Positions 33,113-44,979 of a stretch of 64,000 bases of DNA are shown here, one piece after another; position 1 is the first letter of the stretch, and every line of letters starts with the position of its first letter. This DNA is from Pseudeuparius sepicola (lineage: Eukaryota; Arthropoda; Insecta; Coleoptera; Anthribidae). Under the pieces are notes generated by a model. That model was not told the origin of the DNA and made no database searches. It saw nothing but the letters and a program-made list of their open reading frames with translations. Where the stretch lies: contig OY987304.1 in the NCBI GenBank assembly GCA_963920635.1, positions 29,698,365-29,762,364 of the forward strand. The letters run 5' to 3'. The translations under genes were made by a program, and so were the position numbers.

Positions 33113-34400
33113 TTAGAAGCTGGTACATACAATTACAAAATACATAAGCCATACAAACAAAAGCTTAGGTGACATTGATGTTGTTGGATGATCCTGCATT
33201 TCCCATGAATTTCCTGACGGTTCGGGCTGTCGAAAGTAGTACCGCTTTCTGCATGGACCCAGATTTTTTATGTTTCTCAGCAAACTTTTTGGTATAACAC
33301 CAGTTGTTGACACGATGATTGGAACCGTTTGAACGTTCTCCATTTCCCATTGCCTTCTAATTCGTTCTTCAATGTTCTTAGTCTATTACTATAATTTTTG
33401 TATTCTTTTTCGAACTACACATTTTTGGGACCTTTCTTTGCTCTTTTGTTTTAATGATAGTTAGAAGTCCATCTGTAATCCATGGATGCCTCCCTGTCAT
33501 CTTTCTTTTTATCACTTTCACCGTTGTTATGCAGCCTTTTACATGATCTGCTATTCTATCAATAAATATGTTAGTAGCCTTGTCGACATCATCACAGCTG
33601 TACACATCCATCCACGGCTCATGAATTAATTGCAAATTCAGTTTGTCATAATCACCAAATATTTTAGAACACTTGCCTTATGTTTTTTCATTCTTTATCG
33701 TTACAATCTTACAAGCCACCTGAAGAAAAATAGAAAAGTGATCTGTTATCCTTGTTTCTAAGACAACTGGCAATAATGATAGATTAGGCAAAGATGTCTT
33801 AACAAATATATGGTCAATACAGGAAACCGAATTCTGTACCTTACGTGTACCTACCAGCAGAGTTAATCGTCGAATCATATCCCTCCGAAGCCAATATATT
33901 TAAGTATTCCACGAGTTTGTTATCTTTGCTCAATATATCAATAGCACCCAAAAATATATTCACATTGGATCCAGTCGTGTACGACTCGAAGAATTTGCTG
34001 AGATTTCCACAAAATTCGGCTGGGTCAAGCACTGGAGACCTATGCACAGCTAACAGTTTAATTTTAATTCCGTTGTGTTTAAGGACCACATCCAGGGCGC
34101 TCATTGGACCTATTTTTTTATAGAATGGTTAAATTCGATACCTTCCCTAATATAAACAACCACTCCATCATTCTTGTTAAGTTCCCTATAATTATAAACT
34201 ACATTATATCCCCGAATACCAAACACATCTGTATTATAGATTTTAAAGGTTTCTGTTAAGACTATACAGTGAAACTGCATCTTCAAAGAGGTCAAGAGCA
34301 ACACAAGTTCATCAAAATTTGCAGATAAGCTCCGAATATTCGTGTCGAATACACTAAAAACATTATTACCTATTGATTTATCTATATTTCATTAGAGTCT
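33113..34400 (-). pseudogene. LINE ORF2 relic: endonuclease and C-terminus, RT deleted
   Basis: Reading down the minus strand from 34400, FDTNIRSLSANFDEL, HCIVLTETF and GYNVVYNYRELNKNDGVV open an APE-type endonuclease. LLAVHRSP, the damaged IFLGAIDIL (normally a GD-x-N box), SCIDHIFVKTS and ITDHFSIFLQ follow in other frames. A linker frame with MTGRHPWITDG (33636-33378) comes next. The sequence then jumps to a C-terminal segment, VPIIVSTTGVIPKSLL and QKAVLLSTARTVRKF (33350-33113), which I know as a LINE pol terminus in insects. The reverse-transcriptase core is missing, with the deletion junction near 33380. The clade is uncertain (CR1-like is possible). Confidence 0.65.
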
Positions 34401-35270
34401 TAAATACTAGTTGCAACATTGGTGTCAATGCTTGTCACTTGATTATCTCTAATATACGAATCCATAGCCTATCATTATAGTATTGGAGTATGGAGTATTG
34501 GCGTGAGTACCTCATTAGGTACTCACGCCAATACTCCAAGCAAAACTATAAACAGAAAAGTTAAAAGTGTTTACAAGGTATATTATGCGGAACATGTTTA
34601 CAGAACTATTTCCTTTTTTTCTTCTGAATCAATCCCTCCATTTTTTCGCACTTATTAATAAGAAATTATGACTGTGGCAGGTGTATACCGGTCTAAGAGG
34701 GAGGAGTCAGGAAGTCATTTTTAATATAATTGAAATGTCAATAAATACCTACCTACATTATATCCCCGAATACCAAACACATCTGTATTATAGATTTTAA
34801 AGGTTTCTGTTAAGACTATACAGTGAAACTGCATCTTCAAAGAGGTCAAGAGCAACACAAGTTCATCAAAATTTGCAGATAAGCTCCGAATATTCGTGTC
34901 GAATACACTAAAAACATTATTACCTATTGATTTATCTATATTTCATTACAGTCTTAAATACTAGTTGCAACATTGGTGTCAATGCTTGTCACTTGATAAT
35001 CTCTAATATACGAATCCATAGCCTATAATGAGGTACTCACGCCAATACTCCAAGCAAAACTATAAACAGAAAAGTTAAAAGTGTTCACAAGGTATATTAT
35101 GCGGAACATGTTTACAGAACTATTTCCTTTTTTTCTTCTGAATCAATCCCTCCATTTTTTCGCACTTATTAATAAGAAATTATGACTGTGGCAGGTGTAT
35201 ACCGGTCTAAGAGGGAGGAGTCAGGAAGTCATTTTTAATATAATTGAAATGTCAATAAATACCTACCTAA
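34199..35270. repeat. Direct tandem duplication of about 0.55 kb
   Basis: Copy A (34199-34752) and copy B (34753 to about 35270) are nearly identical, both starting CTACATTATATCCCCGAATA. Each carries the first part of the LINE endonuclease and its upstream sequence. Copy B is shorter by about 37 bases, exactly where copy A has a perfect palindrome. The duplication is young compared with the decayed coding region. Confidence 0.9.
34492..34537. repeat. Perfect 21-bp palindrome arms present only in copy A
   Basis: The arm starting GGAGTATTGGCG (34492-34512) and its exact complement (34517-34537) enclose the loop CATT. Copy B keeps only the right arm. One arm was copied or lost by hairpin-mediated template switching. 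Confidence 0.9.
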
Positions 35271-35430
35271 TAGAAAATGTTTCAGCTCTTCATTTTTAAC
35301 ATTTAGACTTATTTTTTTACATGACATAACGCTGACAATCACAATAAATACCTACCTAATAGAAAATGTTTCAGCTCTTCATTTTTAACATTTAGACTTA
35401 TTTTTTTACATGACATAACGCTGACAATCG
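35253..35430. repeat. 89-bp tandem duplication
   Basis: Two copies (35253-35341 and 35342-35430) start CAATAAATACCTACC and end GCTGACAATC with essentially no differences. The first copy overlaps the end of the larger duplication, so events stacked here. Confidence 0.9.
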
Positions 35431-36005
35431 TCCCGCTGCTAAAGCCTACAGGGGTCGATTTCAGGTAATTATGGGTACACAGTTGAAAATAATATGTTAA
35501 ATTTAACATTTTTTTGATGTTCCATCTGGTCCACACACAAAAATATGTCAAATGGCTGATGTACGTGTCTGTCAAATTTTACGTTCTGCGTTGTGTAGAA
35601 AATGATTAACTGAAAGTGTTATATCATTTTGAAGTATTATTGTATGTCACCTTATACATACAGATTTGTGAAAATAAAAGTTAAGTTGACATTAAAGTTT
35701 TGTTGTATTTACGATGGTAGTGTGTCATATTGAAACTCGCCATATTCAAATTAACAAGTCAGGTAATGTTAATGAGACATTTTTCATTATTTATATTAAC
35801 AAAAGCGTGAGTTGAAGTAACATCTAGGCATATGTTAAATAGAGGAAAAACGACAGTGGTTTTTAACATTTGATCTACGTAGTTGTAACATACAGCTATA
35901 GTGAAATTAACATTTGATCTAAAGTTAAAAATACACATATAAATAGTACTTTTAACATGAGATTAATAGTAAATAAATATATTACGTAATAATTACATTA
36001 TTATA

Positions 36006-36328
36006 TACAGTGTGCCCACATTAAGGACTTACCACCCGTGTAAATTTTTTATTTGTTGATCGATTTTGATAAAAGTTTTTTTATAGGTATAGGTATTCAA
36101 AATGCGCATTCAATGAGTATAGGTAACTTTATTCTTGGGTTGTAATCATATAAGAAAAAAAGTATTATTTTTTTATTTCTAGATATTACCTATTCTTTTT
36201 TAACATTAGAACAAATGTTTAATATGCGCATTTTTAATATATACCTAACAAAAAAAGTTTATCAAAATCGGTCAACAAATAAAGATTTATAGAGGGGTGG
36301 TAAGTAGGTACTTAATGTGGAGACACTA
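36006..36328. mobile_element. Nested short inverted-repeat element
   Basis: The ends CAGTGTGCCCACATTAAG and its near-complement pair over about 75 bases, including GATTTTGATAAAAGTTTTT and TTATCAAAATCGGTCAAC. A short TATATTA run follows. No coding capacity. Confidence 0.65.
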
Positions 36329-37089
36329 TATATTATATTATATATTATATAGGTATGTCTATATATAATAAGTGTCTCGTAATAATACCTTTTTCGATAC
36401 TTACCTTTTAATAAACTTTATACTTTTACTGTTTCTTACACTGCAAAGGACTGGAACAACACTGCCATGACTATAACTTGTTTTATAAATCTCGGGCAAT
36501 AACATCTTCTTAGCAACTAGCAACTATGTGAAGTAAATGGGTGATACTTGCAAAATGAATACAACAATTTTGATTTGTGATTTTTTTTTATTTCAAAACA
36601 AAAGGGTTACATATTAGGATTAGGCAGATTAATAATAATAATAGAAGATACATCTATACTATACAAAATAAATATCAAATTTCTTCTGATAACTATGATC
36701 ACTATAGAGGTATACCAATATACCTACAAAAGGCAACTTTTTAAATTTATTCAAAACAATTTAATAACAGGTAAAATTAAGAATTATCCAAATAATGTAG
36801 GTATAAAATCTAAAGATCTAGGCAGAACAGCATAAAAATTAGAAATAAGGGCATTTGTTAGGTGCGGCAAATTCATAATTAAAGAGTACATATAAAAACC
36901 CTGGAAGTAGGTACTTATATATAATAATATGTGTAGGAATTTGAAGTACCACTTACCTGAATTTTGTATACACACACTATTACCGTAGTATTACTACACA
37001 GCAACACACGCTATTAAGCGATAGGAATTGGCACCTGGCTCGCGACGCAATTCTGGACTGACTGAGATGAAAACGACTTGACCAAGTGT

Positions 37090-37476
37090 GAAGCGAAAAC
37101 AACAGTCCAATCATTCGATTTTAGCAATTACTGCGTAGAGACTTACATTTTTATGAGTCGAAATGACACTGAAGTTTATGTTGCGTTGCAAAATGAATAA
37201 CTTAATATGTTAACTCTACATGCATGAAAGTATTAAATGCACGTATTCTGTTATTCAAAACATATCGAAATAAGTTAAATAGGGAAGCGAAAACAACAGT
37301 CCAATCATTCGATTTTAACAAATACTGTGTAGAGACTTACATTTTTATGAGTCGAAATGACACTGAAGTTTATATTGCGTTGCAAAATAAATAATTTAAT
37401 ATGTTAACTCTACATGCATGAAAGTATTAAATGCACGTATTCTGTTATTCAAAACATATCGAAATAAGTTAAATAA
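37090..37476. repeat. 194-bp tandem repeat, two copies
   Basis: The copies start at 37090 and 37284 with GAAGCGAAAACAACAGTCCA and differ by only a few bases. The unit contains ATATGTTAACTCTACATGC, one of the element's TTAACA-type words. Confidence 0.9.
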
Positions 37477-37707
37477 TAAATGTTAAACTTAACACAGAAG
37501 ATAGTTACATCAACACATTGTACATATTCAGTAATATTTTTAACATTTGTGCGAGTTAAAATGTTACAGTTTTAAACATTGACGTATCTAGATGATTCGG
37601 CATATTGCTCGTGCGTTAATTTAAGTAACAATGTATGTCACTTTTTGACACAAATATATTAACATCCAAAAAAATTAACATACTTCAATCCGATTTTTAA
37701 CTGTGTA

Positions 37708-38852
37708 GGCCTGTTATGACAATAATAATAAAAATAAAATTAATCTTTATTAAATCTTACAAAATTTAGTTTTTTTTTCAACCAAAAATGCCTTCTGATG
37801 TAAAAAATACAACGAGCGTGTGTTGAAAATACAGGAAAGCCGCTCTTCTTGTTGCGAAGATACCTACAGGAATATAAAGGACTTTACACAATAACAATAT
37901 CAAAGCTTTTTCAAGAATAACATTAATTTTAATGTTTAGATATTGATTATTTTTTTATTTCTAAAAAGTTAGGTACGATCTATGGCATTTAGGGTGGTGG
38001 ATGGGGTACCTATATAGTTTCAAAAATAAATTATACTTAGGTACATTCTTAAGTAAACGTAAAAATAGATATTATAAGGAATTAACAAATAATATCAAAG
38101 CGAGGCTGAAAGTTCCGTTTGGAAATGGAAATGCAGAAAATACATTTTTTGTCCTTATTTCTGGGAAGACCTTCGCTATTCAGTAGGTATTCACCTTGAC
38201 TGTAGAAACGACGCCCCTCCAAAAGATCATAGGTCTTTGTTCTGTTGTCTCCGGAAAAATCTCATATCTAGGCCACGAAAAAAACCCGTACATGTGTAGG
38301 AAGGCTGGAGGCTGTCAGTCGGAAGACGCCCGTTTCCGAATTGAAATCTGCGGTGAGACAGAAATGCTTTTTTAAAGCTGGCATGAATTATTTAGGTCGT
38401 GAGAGACAAGCGAGGGTTGTAATTATTCATCACACTCAGTGCAATTTTAATGTTGTGCTATACGGTACAAAAATGAATACGTATAAAGTATTATTTTTAA
38501 ACGCAACAAAAAATAGTACAAGAGGAATTGGTAATATGAATATGGCACACCAAGCTTTCTCGTAATGTAGGTCTACACAAAGTGGTCTACCTCGGCTAAT
38601 TGAACCATGTAGGTAATTTTGGTGCTTAAATTTTACTGTAACATGTAGTGGAAATTATGCGAGAAATATTAATGACTTGCCATTATTGTATAGAGGGAAA
38701 TAATGAAAAATTAGGGGGAGCTTCAATGTTTAATACCCCTGGACATTAATTACTAGGAAATAATAAACACCATAATATTCATATTTTCGAAAATTTATTT
38801 GTCTCGTAAACAGCTCCATTGAATTTTAATTGGGTTTTTCGCCACCAAACTG
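37708..38852. other. No gene recognised
   Basis: The frames at 38001-38186 and 38341-38565 show no domain or neighbours that would support them. I see nothing else. Confidence 0.45.
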
Positions 38853-38960
38853 GTTAAAAGACAACTTTTTCAAGTTGCCTGGAAAATTAATAAATTCTTA
38901 ACAGTAACTGAACTAAACTTTGAACTTGTAACTCAAAAAATATCTTCAACAAATTTGTTT

Positions 38961-39001
38961 CCTGAGCTTTCGGAGAATAAATCTTCCTCCTTTCTCAAAG
39001 A
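38961..39001 (-). ncRNA. Hammerhead-like motif in P1 3' region
   Basis: On the minus strand: stem I TCT, TTGAGAA in place of CTGANGA, extra A, stem II GGAG, an 11-base loop, CTCC, core GAA, palindrome AGCT, C, and AGG closing stem I with one wobble. Two core positions (C3 and G8) are changed, so catalysis is doubtful, but all stems and the extra base match the other motifs. Confidence 0.45.
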
Positions 39002-39177
39002 TCATGTCACGTGAAAGTGAAATGACAGATAAATAAACTTCTGGTTAAAATGTCATGACAACAGAAACAATAGCCTAGCCACCTGTCTGATATTGTACCC
39101 TGTGTTCTACCTAATTATTTATACTAACTTCTCTTTAAATAAGTGGCAATAATATTTTACTAAATTTCACTGAACAT

Positions 39178-39300
39178 TCAGCAACACAGTTGTCTTGTAT
39201 TTCCTAGAATAAATGCTGATTCTTTAATTTTTCGTCTATGTCCTACTTCTTCTTTGAGAATTGGTTTGGAAGTATCCCACAAAATCCTATGATTGTTATT
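39178..39300 (-). pseudogene. Penelope-like protein C-terminus (P1)
   Basis: The minus-strand translation reads NNNHRILWDTSKPILKEEVG and then RKIKESAFILGNTRQLCC before a stop at 39178. HRILWD and the basic RKIKES segment are the end of the Penelope-like endonuclease domain, and match the plus-strand piece at 17280-17340. Everything upstream is missing, so this is a 5'-truncated insertion. Confidence 0.6.
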
Positions 39301-39729
39301 TAAAAGGGCGACAGAACATGATAAGTAAAATTCTAAAATTTCATTGAAATGCTATAACGTTAATTTTGATTATTTCTTACCAGGCACATAGAAATTGGAT
39401 CCAATAATTTGTCTGTGAGTACCTGGCGAAATAAGTTTTAAGGAAATAACAGATACCTACCTACTTAGGCATCGTGACGTCACATTCCCTACTTTCGCGA
39501 TCGTTTTTTTATGGACAAACAATCTGTTAGTGGAGTTTCGTGTTTATCCAAACATATTTTTCAAATTTTGAAGCACGAAGTGTATTAGTGCATTGTAAAT
39601 AAATAATTCCATGAATTAATAATATCTAGGGTTGCCTAAGGAACTAGGAAGCAAACAATTTATTCAAATTTATTTGATATTTCCACAAATAATTTGCGTT
39701 TCTTGTTGTAGGTAGGTACACGCGCGGCC
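39301..39729. other. No gene recognised
   Basis: The stretch has one GTGACGTCAC word near 39476. Nothing else is supportable. Confidence 0.4.
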
Positions 39730-40275
39730 CTTGAAATCGTTCCAATACGTGCGGACGCAAAGGCGTTCAACTGACAACGTTGCAATTACCCCTCCCCTCT
39801 CTCGCGGTTTGAAAGCCAGCGATAACCTTAAAAGCGTAAGTGACGGCAAATCTAACATCTTATTACGCGACATTACCTTACGTGACATTGTCAGTTACAG
39901 TGCAAAAAACAGTAAATTAGATTGCCTGAATAATAGTGGAAAATCTTATAACCCTGCCCACGGACATTGGTGGCTTTTTTCGCAAAAGTCTTTCTGCAAC
40001 CTCGAATAGAGTCGTTCTATAAAAATCGAAGAAGGTGGTAAATCTCTTTATTTGGTGTCGTACTTTCCTCCTGTACCAAAAAGAACCTCGAAAATCCGAT
40101 ATCTAAGAGAAATTCCCGATTCACGATTAACCACTTTCGAGAAACGGGGCGGCTGTAGAATCAACGAAACCGACGGAAAATCCTCTGAAACCACTATTGG
40201 AAATTGCTTGCTTTTTCTCATTTCTAGATTTTTCGGGGGCCCGGGAAGCATCAGAACGTCACCCAAGGACTCTGT
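39730..40275 (+). repeat. Dispersed repeat family D1, left part
   Basis: The start (TCCAATACGTGCGGACGCA, CGTTGCAATTACCCCTCCCC) recurs at about 54995-55060, and the end (40140-40262) recurs almost exactly at 42006-42128, including CGGCTGTAGAATCAACGAAA. I cannot tell what kind of element it is. The frames on both strands here show no domain. Confidence 0.6.
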
Positions 40276-40324
40276 CTATAATTAAAAAAATAAATCATTG
40301 ACCCGCCGCAACGTGACTCTGAAG

Positions 40325-40510
40325 CGCTGCGTCAACTTGTCTCGACAAGCTTTGCACGTAATAAATAAATAATTTAAGTCTTGCTTGCAAGTCAAGATTT
40401 TTCCAGCAAGAGTCGGTCAACACAAGAATGAATTCAATTTCTTGTCTTGCTTTGCAAGACAAGACAAGAACAGGCCTAGCAAGACAAGAAATCCTGCCTT
40501 GTGAAACACT
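40325..40510. repeat. CTTGCAAGACAAG palindromic low-complexity tract
   Basis: CTTGTCTTGC, GCAAGACAAG and TTGCAAG words alternate in both orientations. A related tract is at 50915-51070. They look like products of slippage and hairpin copying. Confidence 0.6.
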
Positions 40511-41735
40511 AAGACCCTACAATCTCTAATAGCTACACCGCTTCATGCAAAAATCCGAAGAAAAGGCAACTCTTTGTAGTTCTTATTTATTTACTGGAAT
40601 CATCCTCTACCAGCAATGTTCAAATTATGACATTATTTGTAAAGTCAAACTTACAAATCGAATTTACTATCATATGTATAAAATAAAATCAATCGAAATA
40701 ATGAGAATGAAATAATTGTATAAATTACATTTTGGAAAACTCTTCGCCGAATAAGTTTTCCTCTTGGCGCGGAAGAGTTATGATACGCAACTTATATTAT
40801 ATTTTCTGAGACATGTCAAGTATCATGTTATAAGTTGCATTCAATGAATAAAGAACCCAAGGAAGGAGTCAAAAATCTATGGATATTATAAAATACGTGA
40901 GACGGAGATCGCCCTGTGTAGGAACCAAGTTTTGACACAATATTTTGATATCTCACACGGTGATAGGTGCCAGTATGTGGTGCTTCGCTACTTTTATGCT
41001 TAATTGGGCAACTTGTGGCTCATTCCTGGAACGCAAAACTAAATGTTTGAGGATAATAATCGATTGGTAAGAAATTTTGTAATTTAAATTAAGTTTTGGG
41101 GCCATCCGCAGCTGAAGCAGGCGTTTGTCGAGGCGTATGTGTATAGGTGCCTACTTCTTCATAACTTGAAATTTAAAATTAGAATTGCTCTATTATCACG
41201 GATTCCTAAACTTAAAGACATAAACGTACTTTATAACTTTTGGCCTGTGTTGTAGGTACTTGTTTTACGAAAAATGAGGATTTCTGCCTCAATTAGTTTG
41301 TTGAAACTCAAAAGTGCACCCTACTGTGAAACCGGAAACGGCATCCCGCCATACTTATGCAGGAACTATCCCGGTCGCGCGTTAATCCCAAACATGTTCC
41401 TTTCTGGGGTTCTATATTCATTGGTTGCAACTCAGCAGCTTTAATGTTTATAAGTAAGTATATACCTATCCTCTGGATCATCCAAGTCAATTCTTAACCT
41501 TGTACGCTTCTTCAATAGACGATCACACAAACCGCATAGGTATCTTTCCATAAATTTTTAAAAACAAAATCGTTTTCGGTCAGACAAAAACTGGTTTCAA
41601 TTTCTATGTAATTGTGATTAATATAAATCACAAAACAAAACAGCTTCTTTCGATTTTTTCAAATAAAAGTTTTACTACTTGATGGGCAAAATATCAGGGT
41701 TAGAACAAAACAACATATCTATTTTTTTAGAAAAT
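40511..41735. other. No gene recognised
   Basis: AT-rich sequence with no frame that shows a domain. Confidence 0.45.
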
Positions 41736-41774
41736 GCCGACGTTTCTACGTTTATTTTTCGTCTTTATCAGGGC
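41736..41774 (-). ncRNA. Hammerhead-ribozyme-like RNA motif 3, one core change
   Basis: On the minus strand: stem I GCC, CTGATAA (G8 changed to A), extra A, stem II GACG with CGTA opposite, GAA, palindrome ACGT, cleavage-site C, and GGC closing stem I perfectly. The core change and one broken stem II pair suggest an inactive copy. The host element is not recognised. Confidence 0.5.
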
Positions 41775-42003
41775 TAAAAATATATATAATGCTGACCACA
41801 GTGTAATGCATGATACAACAATAAATTACATAAAATTATAAACAATTAGGGTATGCTTGGAAAGTTAGGATATCATGAGAACAATTTTAACTATGTATAC
41901 AAACGAACAGTAAATAAAAAATGAAATTACAGAGTAGTCACCTATTCTATATCACAGATATTTCAGTCAATTGTACAAAATTTCATAGAACACGTATCAC
42001 AGG
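41775..42003. other. No gene recognised
   Basis: AT-rich sequence, nothing supportable. Confidence 0.4.
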
Positions 42004-42610
42004 AACGGGGCGGCTGTAGAATCAACGAAACCGACGGAAAATCCTCTGAAACCACTATTGGAAATTGCTTGCTTTTTCTCATTTCTCGATTTTTCGGGGG
42101 CCCGGGAAGCATCAGAACGTCACCCAAGGACTCCAGGGAAGCTTTAAAATTAAAATAAACCAAAGATTTGGTTCGCGGTTAAGACAAAGAAGTGTAATAA
42201 ACCAATGTAAAAAACCACTACGAGATTCTTCTATAATAACACAATTATACTTAGATATTATACCTTATTTAACTAAAACCACTTTGACAATCAAAAGAAA
42301 TCCTCAAAACACCAAGAAACTGTGAACTGTGTAACACAGATTAAATAATATAATATATGAACTGTGTAAAACTTTAAATCCACTTTATCACAATGATAAT
42401 GCAGCGATTTATTAAGCTATTTTCGTTGACTGACGTATCGCAATTTTTATTTTCTACGGGGAGGAGCGGGTCGGTACGAGGGAATGTAGGGGAAGTTGTT
42501 GATTTGAGAAGCCGTGGAATTGGCGCAACGTTGCCGCACTTACCCGAAATTCTTGATTTCTTGCTTATTTCTCATGCCTAGTGGAACGATTTATGAGGCC
42601 GCGCGTGTAC
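42004..42610 (+). repeat. Dispersed repeat family D1, right part
   Basis: The first 128 bases match 40136-40262. From 42070 on it matches 55060-55590 over about 530 bases (GGTTCGCGG, TGTAAAAAACCACTACG, TTCTTCTATAATAACACAA, GGCGCAACGTTGCCGCACTT). The three D1 copies overlap in a way that suggests a unit of at least 1.1 kb. No coding frame is shared. Confidence 0.7.
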
Positions 42611-43424
42611 ATGCAAAATTTGACAGTTTTTCGTCCGTAATTTTGTTTATTAAGTCATGTCAAATTTTTAATAGGTTTGCTAGCAAAAATGGTTTTCTTA
42701 TGATGTGTCACACTGTATGTATATATAGAGTTATGCATAATACAAAAAAGTAATAAGACACTGACACTGACTCTCCCTTATCTAACGAGCGTTCATTTAA
42801 AATAACCTCAAGTTTGCACTGGAAACTCAAACGTACCTATGCCTTTGATAGATATAAGATGTTTGGCAACCTAACCTTTTGACAATTATTGTCACTATCA
42901 ACCCGTCAAGGTAAAAGTCATACACGTAAAAGCTTCAACTGATGTTTTCAGAAACACGTTACGTTGTTTTCAATTAAATTTCTGCCTCAAGATGGTGTTT
43001 ACTCTTACTCAACGACAAACATATATATATTATAGTAAACTCGTATTTTAGAAATGCGCAGAAAGTTGACTAACAATGAAGATAGGTAGTCAAGGAAAGA
43101 CTGCTAAATTGATGGCAACAGCAACAACTTGGACCTGATTTATTCATTTTTTCTTCTTCGACGAAGCCTGATTTCATTTTACTCTATTCGAGAACAGTTA
43201 AAAAAATGTTTCGAACAAGGTGAGAGTCATTTCCAAGTTTTGCAATGAGTATTTCTGAAATTTGCGGCAAAAATAAGCCACAGACAATTTAGTTTGCATG
43301 ATTTGCATACAGCCACCTATATAACTATAGACTCTGATTTGTTCTAAAAATAATTTACTAATAATATTAAATAATAAATATACCACCTCAAAATTCTTAC
43401 CTTTTACCTTACATGCATTTAAAC
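42611..43424. other. No gene recognised
   Basis: AT-rich sequence, nothing supportable. Confidence 0.4.
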
Positions 43425-43625
43425 TACCACAACATAATGGTGCCCCTCAGATAGGCAAAGAGATTAAGCTTCCAGAACTAGATCAAGTAAAGTATCTTGG
43501 CATCATCATGGATCGTCATCTTCGATGGGATCTTCAAATAAAAAAAATACTAGATATATAAATTTACCTACCTAAGAGACTTCTTACCAGTAAACCACCT
43601 AAAAATAATGAATTTCTAATTGGTG
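43425..43625 (+). pseudogene. LINE reverse-transcriptase fragment
   Basis: The translation LPELDQVKYLGIIMDRHLRW is the well-known segment just after the RT palm in LINE pol proteins (usually KYLG-x-x-D-x-x-L-x-W). It continues KIL and, after a frame change, LLP and LKIMNFLIGGFAF. Only about 60 codons remain, with at least one frameshift. The clade cannot be told from so little. The RT core upstream is absent. Confidence 0.6.
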
Positions 43626-44608
43626 GATTCGCATTTGAATCATGGTGTCCTAGGGTGGACAAGTGAGGCAGAATGTCACAAAAAAAAACCTTAAAATCGT
43701 TACAAAAATGGTTTCTAAAATTCATTCACAGAAAACAACTAATTTACCCAGTGACAAGACATTTAATCAAGTATCAATCAGTCGACTAAGCAATCAATTG
43801 GATCGGCAAAGACTGACGTCACAATTACCGAGACCTCGCTATCAACCGTTTCCACGGTTTCGGTTAGATAACCGAAAACATTGGTCAAGAAAGAGATGAC
43901 CGTCGACCATAGACTGCACTGTTTCGGGACGGTGATCTCTCATCAGTATGGCCCACCCGACTGCCTAACACGAAGTAGTGGACAATGAGTCTTACAATGA
44001 ATCGAACTAAGAAATCAATCAGTCACCTAAGCAATCAATTGATCACGGAGTCTTTTAAGACAGCAAACCCACAGGTGCGGGACAACAGTGGCGGATACGG
44101 GGGGGGGGGGCGACCGCCCCCCTCTTTTCTACAACCAATATTATTGTAGGCGCACTGAGAGATTGCGTCCGCGGGGAAGCGGGGAGCGCGGAGAACGATT
44201 TGTCGCTTGTGGCCGACTGCAACAGTGCAAAAAATGCACCGCGCTTTCGTATTCGCAATTAAAAATAGAACCAAGGCGAGGTTCAGAGGACTGATTATCC
44301 CTAGGCGTGCGCGTCGAAATTTATATAGGGACCTCTTACCTCATAAACCTATTTGGCTCTGATGGAATCTCCCACTTTCACAGTTAAGCTTGGTAGTTAT
44401 ATGTAGGTATAATAATTATGAATTAGCTCTTCAGTAGCTGCGTTCTTTACCCTGTATACATAGGCGCCGACTTCTCAAAATTTGGCTGGGTGCCCAAGGT
44501 ATAGTACAACCTCCCCCCCCCCCCCCAAATGTTATTTTAAAAAACATATTTTATTACAAATATTAAATAAAAGTACATAAAATAAAGGTATTTCTATAAG
44601 AAAGGCAT
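43626..44608. other. No gene; homopolymer tracts
   Basis: A G run of about ten bases near 44100 and a C run of about 16 near 44513 are present. CAATCAGTCGACTAAGCAAT near 43786 recurs in altered form near 44018. No coding frame is supported. Confidence 0.45.
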
Positions 44609-44743
44609 CGTTTTAAAATTCAGCGGACTCTCATCCCGATGAATCAGCTGGATATCTGTATTTTACTTCCTCCAAAGGGAAACAAATGAGAGGGAGATAT
44701 CAGCTGATCCATCCGGATGAGAGTCCGCTGACTTTTAAGACGC
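44609..44743. repeat. Hairpin with about 48-bp arms
   Basis: 44609-44656 and 44696-44743 are inverted copies with a few mismatches (shared core CAGCGGACTCTCATCC), spacer about 39 bases. It could be a small foldback element or a hairpin RNA source. Confidence 0.7.
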
Positions 44744-44979
44744 GGTCTTTAAACAAAAACAAAAAAAAAACAAAAACGACTAGTTACCTAATTTTGGGTA
44801 AATAACGCAAAAGTGCTTAGTCTTATGGACATTTTTTTTATAAATTCATCCAGGAATTATGATGTCTGCTAATTCTTTATAAATATTTAAAAGCATAATA
44901 TCACTCAGCCTTTTCTGACTCATTGTTGATCTTAAATATGATTGTCACCTTGTCACCTTTGCTTGAGCTTCGAGGGGGA

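Larger units (their letters stand above)
35476..37707. mobile_element. Unclassified 2.2-kb element rich in TTAACAT words
   Basis: The ends TACACAGTTGAAAAT and, inverted, TACACAGTTAAAAAT are followed on both sides by ATGTTAA and a T-run with GATGTT. TTAACAT or ATGTTAA occurs at least a dozen times, mainly in the outer 500 bases of each side (for example near 35493, 35861, 35915, 37541 and 37650), like subterminal transposase sites. No transposase frame is visible. The inside contains another short element (36006-36328) and a 194-bp tandem repeat. Confidence 0.55.
38853..39300 (-). mobile_element. Penelope-like element 3' end (family P1, third copy)
   Basis: This is the same 3' region as in 16629-17661, here preceded on the minus strand by more of the coding end. 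It confirms that the P1 repeat is the tail of a Penelope-like element, and it carries the least damaged P1 hammerhead-like motif. Confidence 0.7.

Noticed and set aside
38001..38565. Two small plus-strand frames as possible host genes
   Set aside because: They have no domain, no splice context and no length beyond chance.
42948..42975. ACTGATG...CAGAAAC as another hammerhead core
   Set aside because: The core reads CTGATGT and no stem II or stem I pairing is possible.
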